64,000 nucleotides of DNA, from positions 34,747,501-34,811,500 of the forward strand of contig CM060895.1 in assembly GCA_030762935.1 (NCBI GenBank). Reading direction: 5' to 3'. Of the stretch, positions 33,003-43,515 are shown in pieces. The notes under the pieces are model-generated. The model saw nothing but the letters and a program-made list of their open reading frames with translations, was not told the origin of the DNA and made no database searches. The stretch's first letter is position 1, and the number at the start of each line of letters is the position of its first letter. A program made the position numbers and the translations under genes. This DNA is from Hymenopus coronatus. Its lineage: Eukaryota; Arthropoda; Insecta; Mantodea; Hymenopodidae.

Positions 33003-33165
33003 ATTACAGACGATTTCACGGGATAACAACCGAGCTAAATTGCAATCAGAGAAATCCAAGCTTTCGTCAGTTCCCTGACAAAGACCCCAGTCAAAATGGT
33101 AAAAAGCTTGAATTTCTCTGATTCGAATTTAAACTCGGTTGCTATTCCGTGAAACCATCTGTAAT
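33003..33165. repeat. 163-bp foldback (MITE-like) repeat
   Basis: Left arm 33003-33064 (attacagacgatttcacggg ... caatcagagaaatccaagct) pairs with right arm 33102-33165 when reversed (attacagatggtttcacgga ... aatcagagaaattcaagct). There are about 8 differences in 62 bp. The loop contains a second inner palindrome (GTCAGTTCCCTGAC). No target duplication was identified. Confidence 0.8.
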
Positions 33166-33935
33166 GATCACATTATTGTACGGAGAACTCCGTATTACCC
33201 TGTGCTCTTTTCTTCGCTACATTAAAATGCAATGCCTTCTTGGGAACAGTTACATCTACTTGCTAAGCTTCTAAATGGAGTGCATCCTATCATTACCGAA
33301 TAATAGTGACAAAAACTATAAACTCTCAGAAAAATAGGTACTGAATGGTTGATAACTATTGCACTACAAAAGCAGTTTGGCAATTCAGATCTCACGTAAG
33401 CGTGCAATAACAGCGAAGTGAAGGGGGTTGTCAGGTCGAAAGTGAAGAATCTAGCGAAGACTTAAATGTCATTTTAATGCTGTACCTATACGGATATTTC
33501 CCTTTGGGTTGTCCTAAAACATCCGCAAATGATTCGGTGGTCGACAAGGTTGAGATAATCCCATGGTCCGCAGAACTCCTGAAGACGCTCTAGCCCAGGT
33601 CATTACAAATTTTAATGGGTCTCAAGGGATTAACATTCATAATAAATTGTGGTTACATTTGTTAACACCAACTGATGCGCTTTATTTTTCATCGAGGTGT
33701 GAGAAACATTTGAAGTTACGCTTCTTTGGCCCAGATTTATTTAACCAACAAAGTACTGAGAGAGCAAATAAACTGGGCGCCGGTTGCACGGTGTTTTCCC
33801 GCTAGGCGTATGGGCATATGATTCCGCACTGCTGCTGTACACAAGTCACGCTTCTGACGCGGTTTTGCTCTGCTCTGGAAGTGCACTATTGAGTTGACAA
33901 TGAGTTGTTTGCTATTTTGACCTACACTTACTCAC
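33166..33935. other. unassigned
   Basis: Probably contains the 5' end of the following transposon, but I could not find its terminal repeat. Confidence 0.35.
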
Positions 33936-34885
33936 AATGAACATTATGGTTTGGTTAGTCAAGTCGGAAGTACGACTTGCAGAAAGATTTCTGGGTGTAA
34001 AAGTTCCAGGTCGTACAATAATCCATAAACTTTACGATAAATTTCAGGCCACAAACTAAGAAAACCAAAAAACCGCAGGGTTCTTACCTAAGAAACAGAC
34101 AACGGCCAGCGTTTGGAGACTTCCCTCCCAAAAATCGCTTAGGCGTCTTTCACAACAGGTAGGCATTTCTTATGGCTCTGTGCGAAGATCTACTTGTTGG
34201 TGAGGTTAAAACCATTTTAAATAAGTGGCATATGCTCTTCAACCAGATAATTCCGTAATTAAGTGCACATTTTGTGAGTGGAGTCTCAATAGTATACCTA
34301 TACAATGGCGAAATAGATTCATGTTTAATATTTTTCACGAACGAGGCATAGATGAAGGATAATCCTTATTGGAACTGCTCTGACAAACCTAGCAGTGTCC
34401 ATGAAGTATCCCTCCATAACGAAAAAAATTGGTGGATGGTGTACCATGAGTGGAGAAAAAGTTATAAGGCAATTTTCTTTTTTGACTGAACAATTGACGT
34501 CCGTACACAGGTGAGTACAATTTTGCGCCCCCCCCCTTTTCCCTTTTTAAAGAATTAACAAGAGAGGGTGTGCTATTTTGCCTTTTTTCAACAAGACACT
34601 GCAACAGTGCACATGACCAACATTTCGATTAAAACAATTGTAAGTGCGTTTGAGGACAGAATTATTAGTAGAGATTTGTGGCTCCCTCGATCCTCCGACC
34701 TAACCCCCTGCGATATCCATCAAAATGTACAAGATAAACACACCCTGTAAGAATTAAAAATAAATATCCGCCAGGGAAATTGCCAGCATGTCTCAATGTG
34801 AACTACGGCGAGTGGTGAATAGTTTCCGAAGATAGTTTCCAAAAATGTATGGACAACGACGGTGGCCAGTTTCATAATTCCTTTC
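33936..34885 (+). pseudogene. Tc1/mariner-type DDE transposase, broken (second lineage)
   Basis: Decayed transposase with its parts in the expected order. Near 33965-34050 is a DNA-binding region (VRLAERFLGVKVPGRTIIHK, LYDKFQ). Near 34110-34185, QKSLRRLSQQVGISYGSVRR is a typical second helix-turn-helix of this group. FFTNEA follows near 34330, at the first catalytic motif but with Asp read as Asn. Then come WCTMSGEKVI near 34430-34465 and FFQQDTATVHMTN near 34582-34625 with the second catalytic Asp. DRIISRDLWLPRSSDLTPCD near 34650-34715 holds the third. The C-terminus reads CMDNDGGQF near 34850. There are stops near 34055, 34190 and 34500. The missing stretch between FFTNEA and WCTMSG suggests a ~60-codon deletion. 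Terminal repeats were not found. Confidence 0.82.
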
Positions 34886-36837
34886 ATAAAGCTGGTAAGT
34901 AAAGCCTTTAAAATAGTTTTTAAAATGTTTTATGGTTACATCCGTGCTAATCTCTGATAGCGGCAGACAGCAATGACCGTCGAAGATACGGACAGAAAAA
35001 ACACGTGCAGTTGGCTACCAGTTCATTGACTCTCCCGTTATATCGATGGGAGAAGAAAAAATTCCATACCACTACGAGACAGAATGAGCTTCCAACTGAC
35101 CAGAAGGTCTTACCATTAGCTTTGAAAATTTGACGGAAGAGTAGGTATAAAACTCTCCCACTTCCCGTTTTTTCTGGTAGTGTTATTCCCACAGAAAAAG
35201 GGAAAAAGCTCCTGGGCCTGTTCTTCATCGGCCAACTAACAATACCTATGAGTTTACGACTCGCAGCGCATATCCACGAGCGTTGTATAGCTTCGAGCAA
35301 TATCCTGAAAGAAAAGATTATCTAGGGCATACTAGAACCAGCCACTACAAGGCTGTGACTGGCCAACCAACTAATGAAAATAATGGATGCACCCAAGTTA
35401 TGGGGAACTTGCTGGCATTTCAAGAATCTAATCGATACATCCCATTCACCGCCTACCTCTGCAGCAATGCTTCCCCTTCAGCTATGCTTCATTACTACGA
35501 AATGAACTACGTCGCAGTGCAGTGCACCTCAAGCATCCGCGCAAACAACTCATTAAGGTAGAAGCACAGCGTTTCGAGAGATGTCAGAAAAAATTATATT
35601 CATCATCTACCGAACGAGGATGGCAGTTCAGGTCTTTTGGGTGTTATATTTGGGGTTAACACCTGAGGCTAAGGGAACACCGGTCCAGTTGAAGCTTTTC
35701 CATCGCGGCCGTTCTATCATGGCCGACCAAAACTACTCTGTAAAGTATACCCGATACAAATCCGATGCATAGGATAGACGAGTTTAACTTACATAACAGA
35801 ATTGCACAGATCGACTTCTGTAAGTTTATTTTAATTATATCTGCATATCTCGTTTTCCACGCTTATGTTTTTGGTTTAAACAAGTATCGATTTCAAATGT
35901 TGCACTCACTCACAATGAAGAGGTGAACTTAATTCAATTTAATTGCAGATGTGGAGGTAAAGCGTAATGGCCATATTTCTACATAGTAAATTGCATGCGG
36001 AAATCTCACAAGCGTACAGCAAGTTTCGAATTGAATAAGAACAAAAAAAAAAAAAAAAACATAACCAAGTTTTATAAATAAGTAGAACATAAAAGTATTG
36101 AAGTAAGCGAGCATCATCTGGCGTCAATATCTAAAACTGATAGAATCGGCCAAGTGGAAGGGAGCCATGATTTAAAGTAGATGGCTTAAAATCTCACTTC
36201 GGGATATGCGCTGTTCGGAAGCTAGCAATACATAGAGAAAGAAATGCTAATTCCTCCTCTATTTAAGCAACTCAAGAACAAAGTTTAGAGTTTGCAGTCT
36301 CTTGCGAAGCTTAGCGTGTTATCGCTCTGTGTGAATGCTGCGCCTACTCTTCGTTGTGAATGAGGCCTTAGAAGTCCGAATACAAGTGCGCTGAGACAGC
36401 TTTCCTGACACAAAACTCTTCCTCCCCCATTTTTGTATGGACAAAAATCAGTGGTGGTTATCGGTGAATATAGCAGTATTCAGCCATACTGTAAATAATC
36501 AAAGTACTATAATGTAATTTTTTTTCTGTGCACTGTTACAGTTTAAATTAATATTAGATCAGCACTGTAAGCGCCGTTTTTCCACCATTGGTGATTACCA
36601 AACTTATGTGAACAGGACAAATTTGGTAATATGGGATGTTCGAGGAGCTTTGTTTACAGTGTGGATTTAAACTTGTGAAGAAGCAATTGTTACTTAAGGC
36701 AATACTACTCACCCATTTCATATTTGGGAAATAGTTGTCATTCTACGCGCATGTTTTGACGTGTCTATTATGACCTAGTCTTCGGAGACAGACACTTAAT
36801 AGCGCGCCAATTGCATTTCGGTGCCGTGGTAGATTAC
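34886..36837. other. unassigned 2 kb
   Basis: No recognised gene. Frames at 34947-35300 (minus, 117 codons) and 35283-35561 (plus, 92 codons) have no motif. An A-run of 17-18 lies at 36042-36059 without an evident retroelement upstream. Confidence 0.35.
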
Positions 36838-37000
36838 AGCGGCTGTGCGATTGATACGTGGTTAGACAGCTCCCCTCTCCACAAGGTTCGATCCCAGGTG
36901 ACCGGATGTAGCATTTATGGTGAACAAAGTGGCTTTTAGATGGGTTCTCTCCGGATTGCCCGGTTTCCACCGGCATTCATTCCACCAACTGTCCATCATC
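36838..37000 (+). repeat. tRNA-derived SINE, family F, with head
   Basis: A head with an A-box-like GATACGTGGTTAGACAGC and, after 25 bp, a B box AGGTTCGATCCCAGG. It is followed by the family F body (TCTCCGGATTGCCCGGTTTC). It shows the tRNA origin of the family that is less clear in other copies. Confidence 0.75.
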
Positions 37001-37679
37001 GCCTTTCCTTTCATCCATTTCGTCTTTATTGAATATCATGTTCCTCACATTTTCCTTATTCTCATACCAGGCTACGGGTCGATCCGCCGTTCCGTTTTTT
37101 TCTCCGATTAATATTCGTTTGCTGCTTGACAGGCTTGTGATCCTTGGCACTCACGTGTAAGCCCGCGGGTGGGGAGCAAGACGTACATACAGGATGATAA
37201 GGTATAGGAAAGTATTTTAAGGTAGATGTTTTGATTCGTAAAACCGCTAAGAGACGGTAATTGGTAAACAGACTGGCGGGAGTTTGTCATTGCTGATCCG
37301 TTTGAACTAATTCCGTTTTGCACTATTTACTCTACTACGTACCAAGGAAGTAATGAGGATATTTTTTCCACTCAGAAGTCCGATATAGGGATTCCAATGC
37401 AAACTCATATTTTCAGCTCCTCTGAATCAATCATTTCTAGAACGGTCTTGTGTACGCGCGCGCGTTCATGACCAGCATAGTTAAAAGATGAATAGTCGGC
37501 AAAATGCCAAGCATAAAGTTCAGCATCTGTCAAATACGTGACAATTTTTTTTCGAGTTTATATTCTTATAAATGGCATTAATATTTTGATTAAAATAACA
37601 TATTTTGAAAATAATTCATCGCAAAATGTAAAGCTTTAATTATCTGGGTATTAAGTCCTCTTCATTCGGAAAAATATAA
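37001..37679. other. unassigned
   Basis: No recognised feature. Confidence 0.4.
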
Positions 37680-37795
37680 ATATATCTGTACGACAGTTTG
37701 TTAACTGGTAACCGTTTAGAGCTAGGTAAAACGTATCACACAAAAATGTATATTATATTAAATGTAATATAATAAATGTATATAATATCTTATAT

Positions 37796-37826
37796 AATTG
37801 TGTTATATATATTATATAACACAATT
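37796..37826. repeat. 31-bp AT palindrome
   Basis: AATTGTGTTATATA and its exact complement TATATAACACAATT surround a 3-bp centre. It lies inside the diverged HHR body, where other copies have unstructured ACACAATTTATG. Confidence 0.85.
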
Positions 37827-38062
37827 TTTTGTGGCATCAGCCATTTCCGAGATCCGTTATTAATGGTTTGAATCAAAACTTTGTCATTTTAAAGTGCTGC
37901 CGCTTTTCGGCTTTCTCGCGATGTTATGGAAAGCGTTAGAAATTCAAGCTAGTTATATATAGCCTTTCACTTTTTAAACATTTGGTTAGTTTATCTCCTT
38001 TTGCCTACAAGAAATGTGTAACTGAATTATTTTGCAAAGGTTCATTCAATTATCATGAATTA

Positions 38063-38108
38063 TCATTCTTAAGAAAGTTTGTCTTCATTCTTAAGAAAGT
38101 TTGTCTTT
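38063..38108. repeat. 22-bp tandem duplication
   Basis: The unit cattcttaagaaagtttgtc plus tt occurs twice in direct succession. Confidence 0.9.
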
Positions 38109-38115
38109 ATTTAAA

Positions 38116-38439
38116 AATAAGCTTTCGTAAGAATATTTTATAGAAACCGTATAAAAACATAGATGGGAATAGAGAATGATGCGCTTCAATTTTTATATAG
38201 GTACATAAGTTACAATCATGAATTCAGATGCACGAAAAGTGAATTGGGGATGCGCATACTTGGTGCATTACCTGCGTGTGCACACAAGCAAACACTATAA
38301 TTATCTACTCCGCGTGGACTTGAAACGCAGCTATTGCTGCATAGCTACCATTGGTTGCAAAAGGACTTACAAGCCAATGCCTAGGGCCTGAAGCCTGCCG
38401 GGTGCCAACGGTACGAAACCACAGAATGGAGAACCTGTT
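38116..38439. other. unassigned
   Basis: No recognised feature, though family F body may extend to about 38365. Confidence 0.35.
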
Positions 38440-38645
38440 ACGAGGAGTCGGCCCATAGCCAGGCATGAACATGAAGTGGATGAAATGAAATGCAAGCGAA
38501 ATTGATGAGTAAGCAATTGGCGGGGAAAACCGGAGGACCCGGAGAAACCCCGCCCAGGTGCTGCTTCGTCCACCACGAATCCCGCATACGCGCGCTTGGA
38601 ATCGAACCAGGGCCGTCTAACCACTCAACTAAGGCGGGTACGACA
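38440..38645 (-). repeat. tRNA-derived SINE, family F, with head
   Basis: On the minus strand, CGCCTTAGTTGAGTGGTTAG is an A-box region and CTGGTTCGATTCCAAG a B box, followed by GATTCGTGGTGGACGAAGCA and the common family F body. It is the best-preserved head of this family here. Confidence 0.8.
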
Positions 38646-39018
38646 TTGTACAAACCCTACTTTCCGCACGACCAGCAGAAGCGATTTCTGAAACGACGCC
38701 TTTGGTCTCAGAAGTTAATGAGGCGTTTGAACAAAGTATACACTGATGTTGCAGAGTCTCCCTACGCTATACTAAAGACAACACGCAAAGAACAACTTTT
38801 AATGCCATCATAAAAGACGTCCGGTGTTTTCCGCGTGCGTGTGATTGTCGAGGGCAGAGAAGGAAAGGAAAGCTATGTTCTTAACATTTCCCTTCGTGAA
38901 TAGGTGTTGCCAAATTTACACCACAGTTTCAATTGTGAAGCACTCGCTTTATTACAGTAGGGATGCATAAGATCAGTCTGTACCTGTGTATATCTTGGAT
39001 TTGTAGCGACTTAATTAG
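38646..39018. other. unassigned
   Basis: No recognised feature. It ends at the left target duplication of the SINE below. Confidence 0.4.
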
Positions 39019-39026
39019 GAGGTTGA

Positions 39027-39260
39027 GTTGCCTCCGTGGTCGATTGGTCAGCGAGCTGACTTCTCATCCGGAGGTTCCCGGCTGGGGCGGGGAATTTTTC
39101 TTTAACCGGAATTATTCCATATCCCCCCCCCCCATAGAGTCTGGAAGTATGAATGTGCGTGTGTTTAGTGATATAAAGTTTAACCTAATGTTCTGAACAA
39201 GTTCAAGCTCCCGATATGACCATTGATGTTAAAGTGGGCTATACAAATGGAGCAAAAAAA
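39027..39260 (+). repeat. tRNA-derived SINE, family B, with target duplication
   Basis: A pol III head with A box (TGGTCGATTGGTCAGCG) and a B-box region now reading GGTTCCCGGCTGGG, about 10 bases shorter than in the copy at 49124 because the GGTTCGATTCC core is lost. The body carries GGGGAATTTTTCTTTAACCG and GATATGACCATTGATGTTAA, ending in AGCAAAAAAA. An exact 8-bp direct repeat GAGGTTGA borders it (39019-39026 and 39261-39268), which fixes both ends. The missing B-box core may make it promoter-dead. Confidence 0.92.
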
Positions 39261-39439
39261 GAGGTTGAATGCGAAGGAGTCCGACTTCCACGTTTTTCTT
39301 CCATCAAGCATTGGATATCTGCGATACTTGTTCGTGGCCTTCCAACATGTTTTTCCTTACTGATTTATAATAATTACTAATATTTATAATTGATAATAGT
39401 TCTTTATTAATTATTTTAATATTACTTATTTCACTTAGT

Positions 39440-40045
39440 TTTATATTCTTTAATACACACATCTAATACGTTTTAATACCTTCTCTTTTACGATCTGCTC
39501 TTTTATATCCTTTTAAAAATTCAATTTCGTTTACCTCGATTCTCCTTTTCTTTTTGTCACTCCCATTAATTATTTCGGCACTGAGATTACATGATGAAAC
39601 TGTAATATTATGTTCTTTCTCGCGTTGTTTTCCAACATCTTTTATAGTGACACTAAAATAATTGATAATTTACATTTTAATCCATCAATTTTATGTTTTA
39701 TAACGCATCGCAAATACCTTAATTCGACCACCTGTTCCACAATATTATTTTCTATAATAAGCTTTTATCATATACTTTATATTTTCCTGTAAATAACATT
39801 ACTTTTATCTTACTTGGGGATATTATCATGTTATATTATTTTATTTTATTCAGTGCTTAAACTGATTTATGAACTCAGATAATAATCTAATCATTTATGA
39901 ACATTAAGATTAATATGGCTTTCATGAAATAACCTAAATAAAAGGGTATACTATTAATATATTATCTAGCAATTTCATCAATACATAAGTTAAAATGTAG
40001 TGGAGATATACTGCATCCTCGTCTTAATCCTGTTTTTTCTACTTC
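39440..40045 (-). pseudogene. non-LTR retrotransposon reverse transcriptase, heavily AT-decayed
   Basis: Read on the minus strand from high to low coordinate. EKTGLRRGCSISPLHFNLCI (about 40037-39975) is the reverse-transcriptase block before the active site (usual pattern GLRQGCSLSPLLFNLYI). IDEIAR follows. The YADD-type block has eroded near 39900. The later block YNMIISPSKIKVMLFTGK (about 39835-39780) matches the region NxxISxSKTKVMxFKGK. Patches after that (KKENRGKRN, about 39560) fit the C-terminal segment. Substitutions are mainly toward A and T and there are many stops. The element type looks like the endonuclease/RT LINEs frequent in insects, not the Jockey-like one at 57 kb. Ends were not determined. 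Confidence 0.75.
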
Positions 40046-40390
40046 TGATTCTTTAGCTCCTGGACATGAATTAAATTTTCAAGGTCTATGTTAATTCAAA
40101 GATGATTGAGGTGTAAAAAGGTTTTAAGTGGAAAGAAATTCGTTAATGACCGTCAGATGGCCTTAGAATTACCTTTTGTGATATGTCTCAAACTTGTTTA
40201 AAATCTTCGTTGCTTATCAGAGCGGAAGTTTTATAATAATCCGGCATTCGCCTATACTTGAAGGTAAGCCGCCAGAAACATTTCAGTTCGTTGAGAACTT
40301 CCCACCAAATCGGGCCATTTAGTTCAGTAAATTTCACTTTTTGTACTTTTTTTTTTAAAATTATGCTCAAAACATTTAAACAGCTTCACC
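40046..40390. other. unassigned
   Basis: It may hold the upstream part of the preceding LINE relic but nothing is readable. Confidence 0.35.
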
Positions 40391-40394
40391 GTTA

Positions 40395-40507
40395 TTCTTC
40401 CTCTATACACAGTAGGTATAGAAGATAATATTGTATTCCATCCAAAAATTCGATAAATATATCACCGGAAATATATGTTTTGAGACACCCTAAATCAAAA
40501 AAGGGCA
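40395..40507 (+). repeat. extra HHR head unit
   Basis: Cttcctctatacacagtagg returning tatagaagataatattg, then CATCCAAAAATTCGATAAAT and GAAATATATGTTTTGAGACA. The next head begins at its GGGCATTTTTACTTTCTCT. Confidence 0.82.
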
Positions 40508-40652
40508 TTTTTACTTTCTCTAGCCCCGTATTTACATGTACATAGAGATAGAGAAGTATTGTATTCCACCCAAAAATTCGATACCGAGATTTCACCGGAA
40601 ATATGTGTTTTAGGGTCCCCTGTATCCAAAAAAAGCATTTGCACAAAAAGGT

Positions 40653-40711
<59 letters not shown>

Positions 40712-41435
40712 TGTGAACACGATAACTCAAATACGAAAAGTCGGTAAAGCACCAAACTTGGTATTTAAGTTTAGTATCTTCCAGGGATGCGACACGAAGA
40801 TTTTGAGAAAAATCCCCGCACCCCGAACTACCCTTTACGTGGAACTGTTTTCGAAAATATTGATTTTCTTAAAAATGGCTCTAACGATTTTGATTAAAAT
40901 ATCGTATAGTAAAGATATTTAGCTGACAAATAATATGTATATCTTGAATTTTCTGGGAATAGCTTCTAAAGGCCTGTTTATTCTGGATGAATTTTGCTTC
41001 GTTTGGCAAAACTAGTAAACCGTAAGAGATAGACAAAAACTTACTATGCAAAAAATGTAGGTCTTGTTAAAATACACAAGTTATGTCATATACATTTTTC
41101 TCGTGGAGCTTACTTTTCGAGGTATTCATTGTTACTAGTTTCACTTGTGAAGTACTTATACTTTTCTCAGACGGGAGTGTGCGGTTTTCTTTTGTTCTAC
41201 TTCTGGCCAAGAAAAGAAGGGATTTGTAATGACAATCGCATAACGACATATTTTAAAACATTTGACTATGGTTTTAGCCTAGTGTATTCCCTTATTTTGT
41301 CCTACTTAAAGGAACTAAGTAATAAGAACATTGTGCTAGTGAGTACCTCGATTAGCAAGATGTGGAAAGAAGAATAATCTTATGTAAAAAGTTTGTAGAA
41401 CAGCTAGAGAAAGTCATGTGAGTGTAACACATCAA
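40508..41435 (+). repeat. HHR, full-length, with (TG)n
   Basis: A well-preserved copy. In order: head hairpin (actttctctagccccgtatt returning atagagatagagaag), CCACCCAAAAATTCGATACC, GAGATTTCACCGGAAATATG, AAAAAAAGCATTTGCACAAA, and the (TG)n tract. Then ACACGATAACTC, ACCAAACTTGGTATTTAAG, TTCCAGGGATGCGACACG, GTATATCTTGAATTTTCTGG, AAACCGTAAGAGATAGACAA, AAATGTAGGTCTTG, and the tail ctagagaaagtcatgtgagt ending acacatcaaatt. It is the first of four units in a head-to-tail run. Confidence 0.92.
40655..40710. repeat. (TG)n microsatellite inside HHR
   Basis: About 28 units at the standard HHR microsatellite point. Confidence 0.97.
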
Positions 41436-42102
41436 ATTGTTTGTGTGTGTGTGTGGGAGGGGGGGACAACATAAAGTAAAAACGAAAAGTCCGTTAAATG
41501 CCAAAACTTAGAATGTAACTTTAGTATCTCCCCACCCAAAAATATGATTTCCATGGGAATTATTTTGAAAATTTATTTTCTCAAAAATGGCTAACGATTT
41601 TTATTAAAATATCATAAAGATATTTAGAAGACAAAAAAAATGTGTGTTTAATTTCCTAGGAATAGCCTTTGAACGACTTTTGATAATTGGTAAACCGTAA
41701 CAAACAAAACATACTGAACAAAAAAATGTACATCTCGTTAAAACACACAATTTATGTGTTTTACAGATCTGTTGTAGAGCTAACCAGTTCCGAGATATTC
41801 CTTGTTATTGGTTAAAAGTTTAAAAATACTTAGACCTTTCTCAAACAGGAAGTCGTCCATGTTCCTTTTGTTTTACTCTGGGCCATACAAAGAAGCAAAT
41901 TTCAATAACAATTGCATAGGACGGCTACACTTTAACATAGCACATTCCCTTATTCCCTCCTACTTATAAGGAACTAACTAATAAGAACATTCTGCTAATG
42001 CGTATATCAATTAGCATCATATACAAAGAAGAATCCTTAGTAATAAGTTTGTTAGTAGCACAGGTAAAGAAAGTTGTTTGAACGGAACACATCAAATTTT
42101 CT
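41436..42102 (+). repeat. HHR, headless, tandem to previous
   Basis: It begins with the (TG)n tract and a G-run right after the previous tail, continues AACGAAAAGTCCGTTAAATG, and runs to gtaaagaaagttgtttgaac and cacatcaaattt. The head is absent, so the junction lies at the microsatellite point rather than at the normal end. Confidence 0.83.
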
Positions 42103-42286
42103 TCTGGTTTTACTTTCTATCCTTCGTCACCGATGAAATAGTACACTTGATTAAAAAATTGCATTTTCAGTCGAAATGATCATTTGTGGTTCCCTTGAGA
42201 GGAAAAAAAAAAACACATTTCGAATACGCGAATCAAACTCTTTCTGTTGCAAATAACCTTAATTGTGATATGCAGCATTCACATAC

Positions 42287-43122
42287 ATTTTTACTTTCTC
42301 TATACGTACTATGTACACAGTGTATAGAGAAGGTATTGCACTCCACCCAAAAATTCGATACCGAGATTTCACCAAAAATATATGTTTTAGGGTCCCCTGT
42401 ATATATAATACAAAAAAAAACATTTTCAGAAAAAGGTTCGTGTGTGTGTGCCCGTGAACACGATAGCTCAAAAACCTAAAGTCGGTACAATACCAAACTT
42501 GGTATTTAAGTTTAGTATCTTCCAGGGATGCGACACGAAAATTTTGAGAAAAATCCCCCCACTTCAAACTACCCTTTATGGAGCTTTTTTCGAAAATGTT
42601 GATTTTGTCAAAAATGGCTCTAACGATTTTGTTTACAAGTTCGTATATTAAAGATATTTACCTGACAAATAAAACGTACATCTTGAATTTTCTGGGACTA
42701 CTTTATTCTGGATGAATTTTACGGAATTTTGCATAACTGCTAAACCGTAAGAGATGGACAAACAATGTAGAGCACGTTAAAACACACAATTTTTGTTATT
42801 CACATTTTTTTTCGTGGAGTTGATCGTTTTTTAGCTATTCCTTGTTTTTGATTTCACCTTTAAAAAACATACTTTTCTCATAATTTGACAACTGCTGCCC
42901 ATACAAACAAAGGAACTTCAGTCACATAGCAACCAAGTTTTGGCTATCTCTTTAACCCACGGTACTCCCTTATTTCGCTTCTATTTACAAATAAGCACGT
43001 ATTAAGACTAGTTCTGCTATTTTTTCTCGATTAATCATTAAGTTAATAGAAGCCTAAGCATTTTAATAATAATTTGTTGCAGAGATGTAGAGAAAGTCAT
43101 GTGAATGAAACACATCAGATTT
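42287..43122 (+). repeat. HHR, full-length
   Basis: Head hairpin actttctctatacgtactat returning gtgtatagagaagg (nearly perfect), CCACCCAAAAATTCGATACC, a very short GTGTGTGTGCC tract, the palindrome ataccaaacttggtat, body, and tail tagagaaagtcatgtgaatg then cacatcagattt. At about 835 bp it is a good type copy, together with 50205 and 61512. Confidence 0.92.
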
Positions 43123-43515
43123 ATCCACCTATGCTGCATCACAAAAGCTCATTTCGTACCTGCTACATGCTTATCAAGATTAACATTAGCGTAATCAGAA
43201 ATATTCCCTGTTATTGGTTTCAAGTTTAAAATACCTAAACTTTTTCCAAACGGGAAGTCCTCGCCTGTTTCATCTCTCTTGTTTTACTCTTGAAAGAGAG
43301 CGAATTTCAATGACAATCGCGTCTCGACAGCTTTTAAATGTTTTGACTGTCACTTTAGTCTAGTTTATTCGCTTATTTTCCTTTCTACTTATAAGGAACT
43401 AAGTAACAAGACCATTTTGATCATGTTTATCTCGGTTAGCATAATGCAGATAAAAAGAATAATATTGTAAGAACAGTTTGCAGAAATAGAGAAAATCGTG
43501 TGAATATAAGACAGG
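43123..43515 (+). repeat. HHR, late-body-to-tail piece
   Basis: From GGGAAGTCCTCGCCTG through ATTTCAATGACAATCGCG and CTTCTACTTATAAGGAACTA to the tail agagaaaatcgtgtgaatat. It shares several diagnostic bases with 45985-46270, suggesting a subfamily of this half. Confidence 0.78.

Larger units (their letters stand above)
37680..38115 (+). repeat. diverged HHR body
   Basis: Loose but ordered match to the late HHR body: GGTAACCGTTTAGAG, CACAAAAATGTATAT, ACACAATTTTTTGTGG, CCATTTCCGAGATCC and CTTTTGCCTACAAGAAA. It is the oldest-looking member of the family in the window. Confidence 0.55.

Noticed and set aside
34947..35561. Overlapping frames of 117 and 92 codons as genes
   Set aside because: No recognisable family, no supporting signals, and frames of this size occur by chance over 64 kb.
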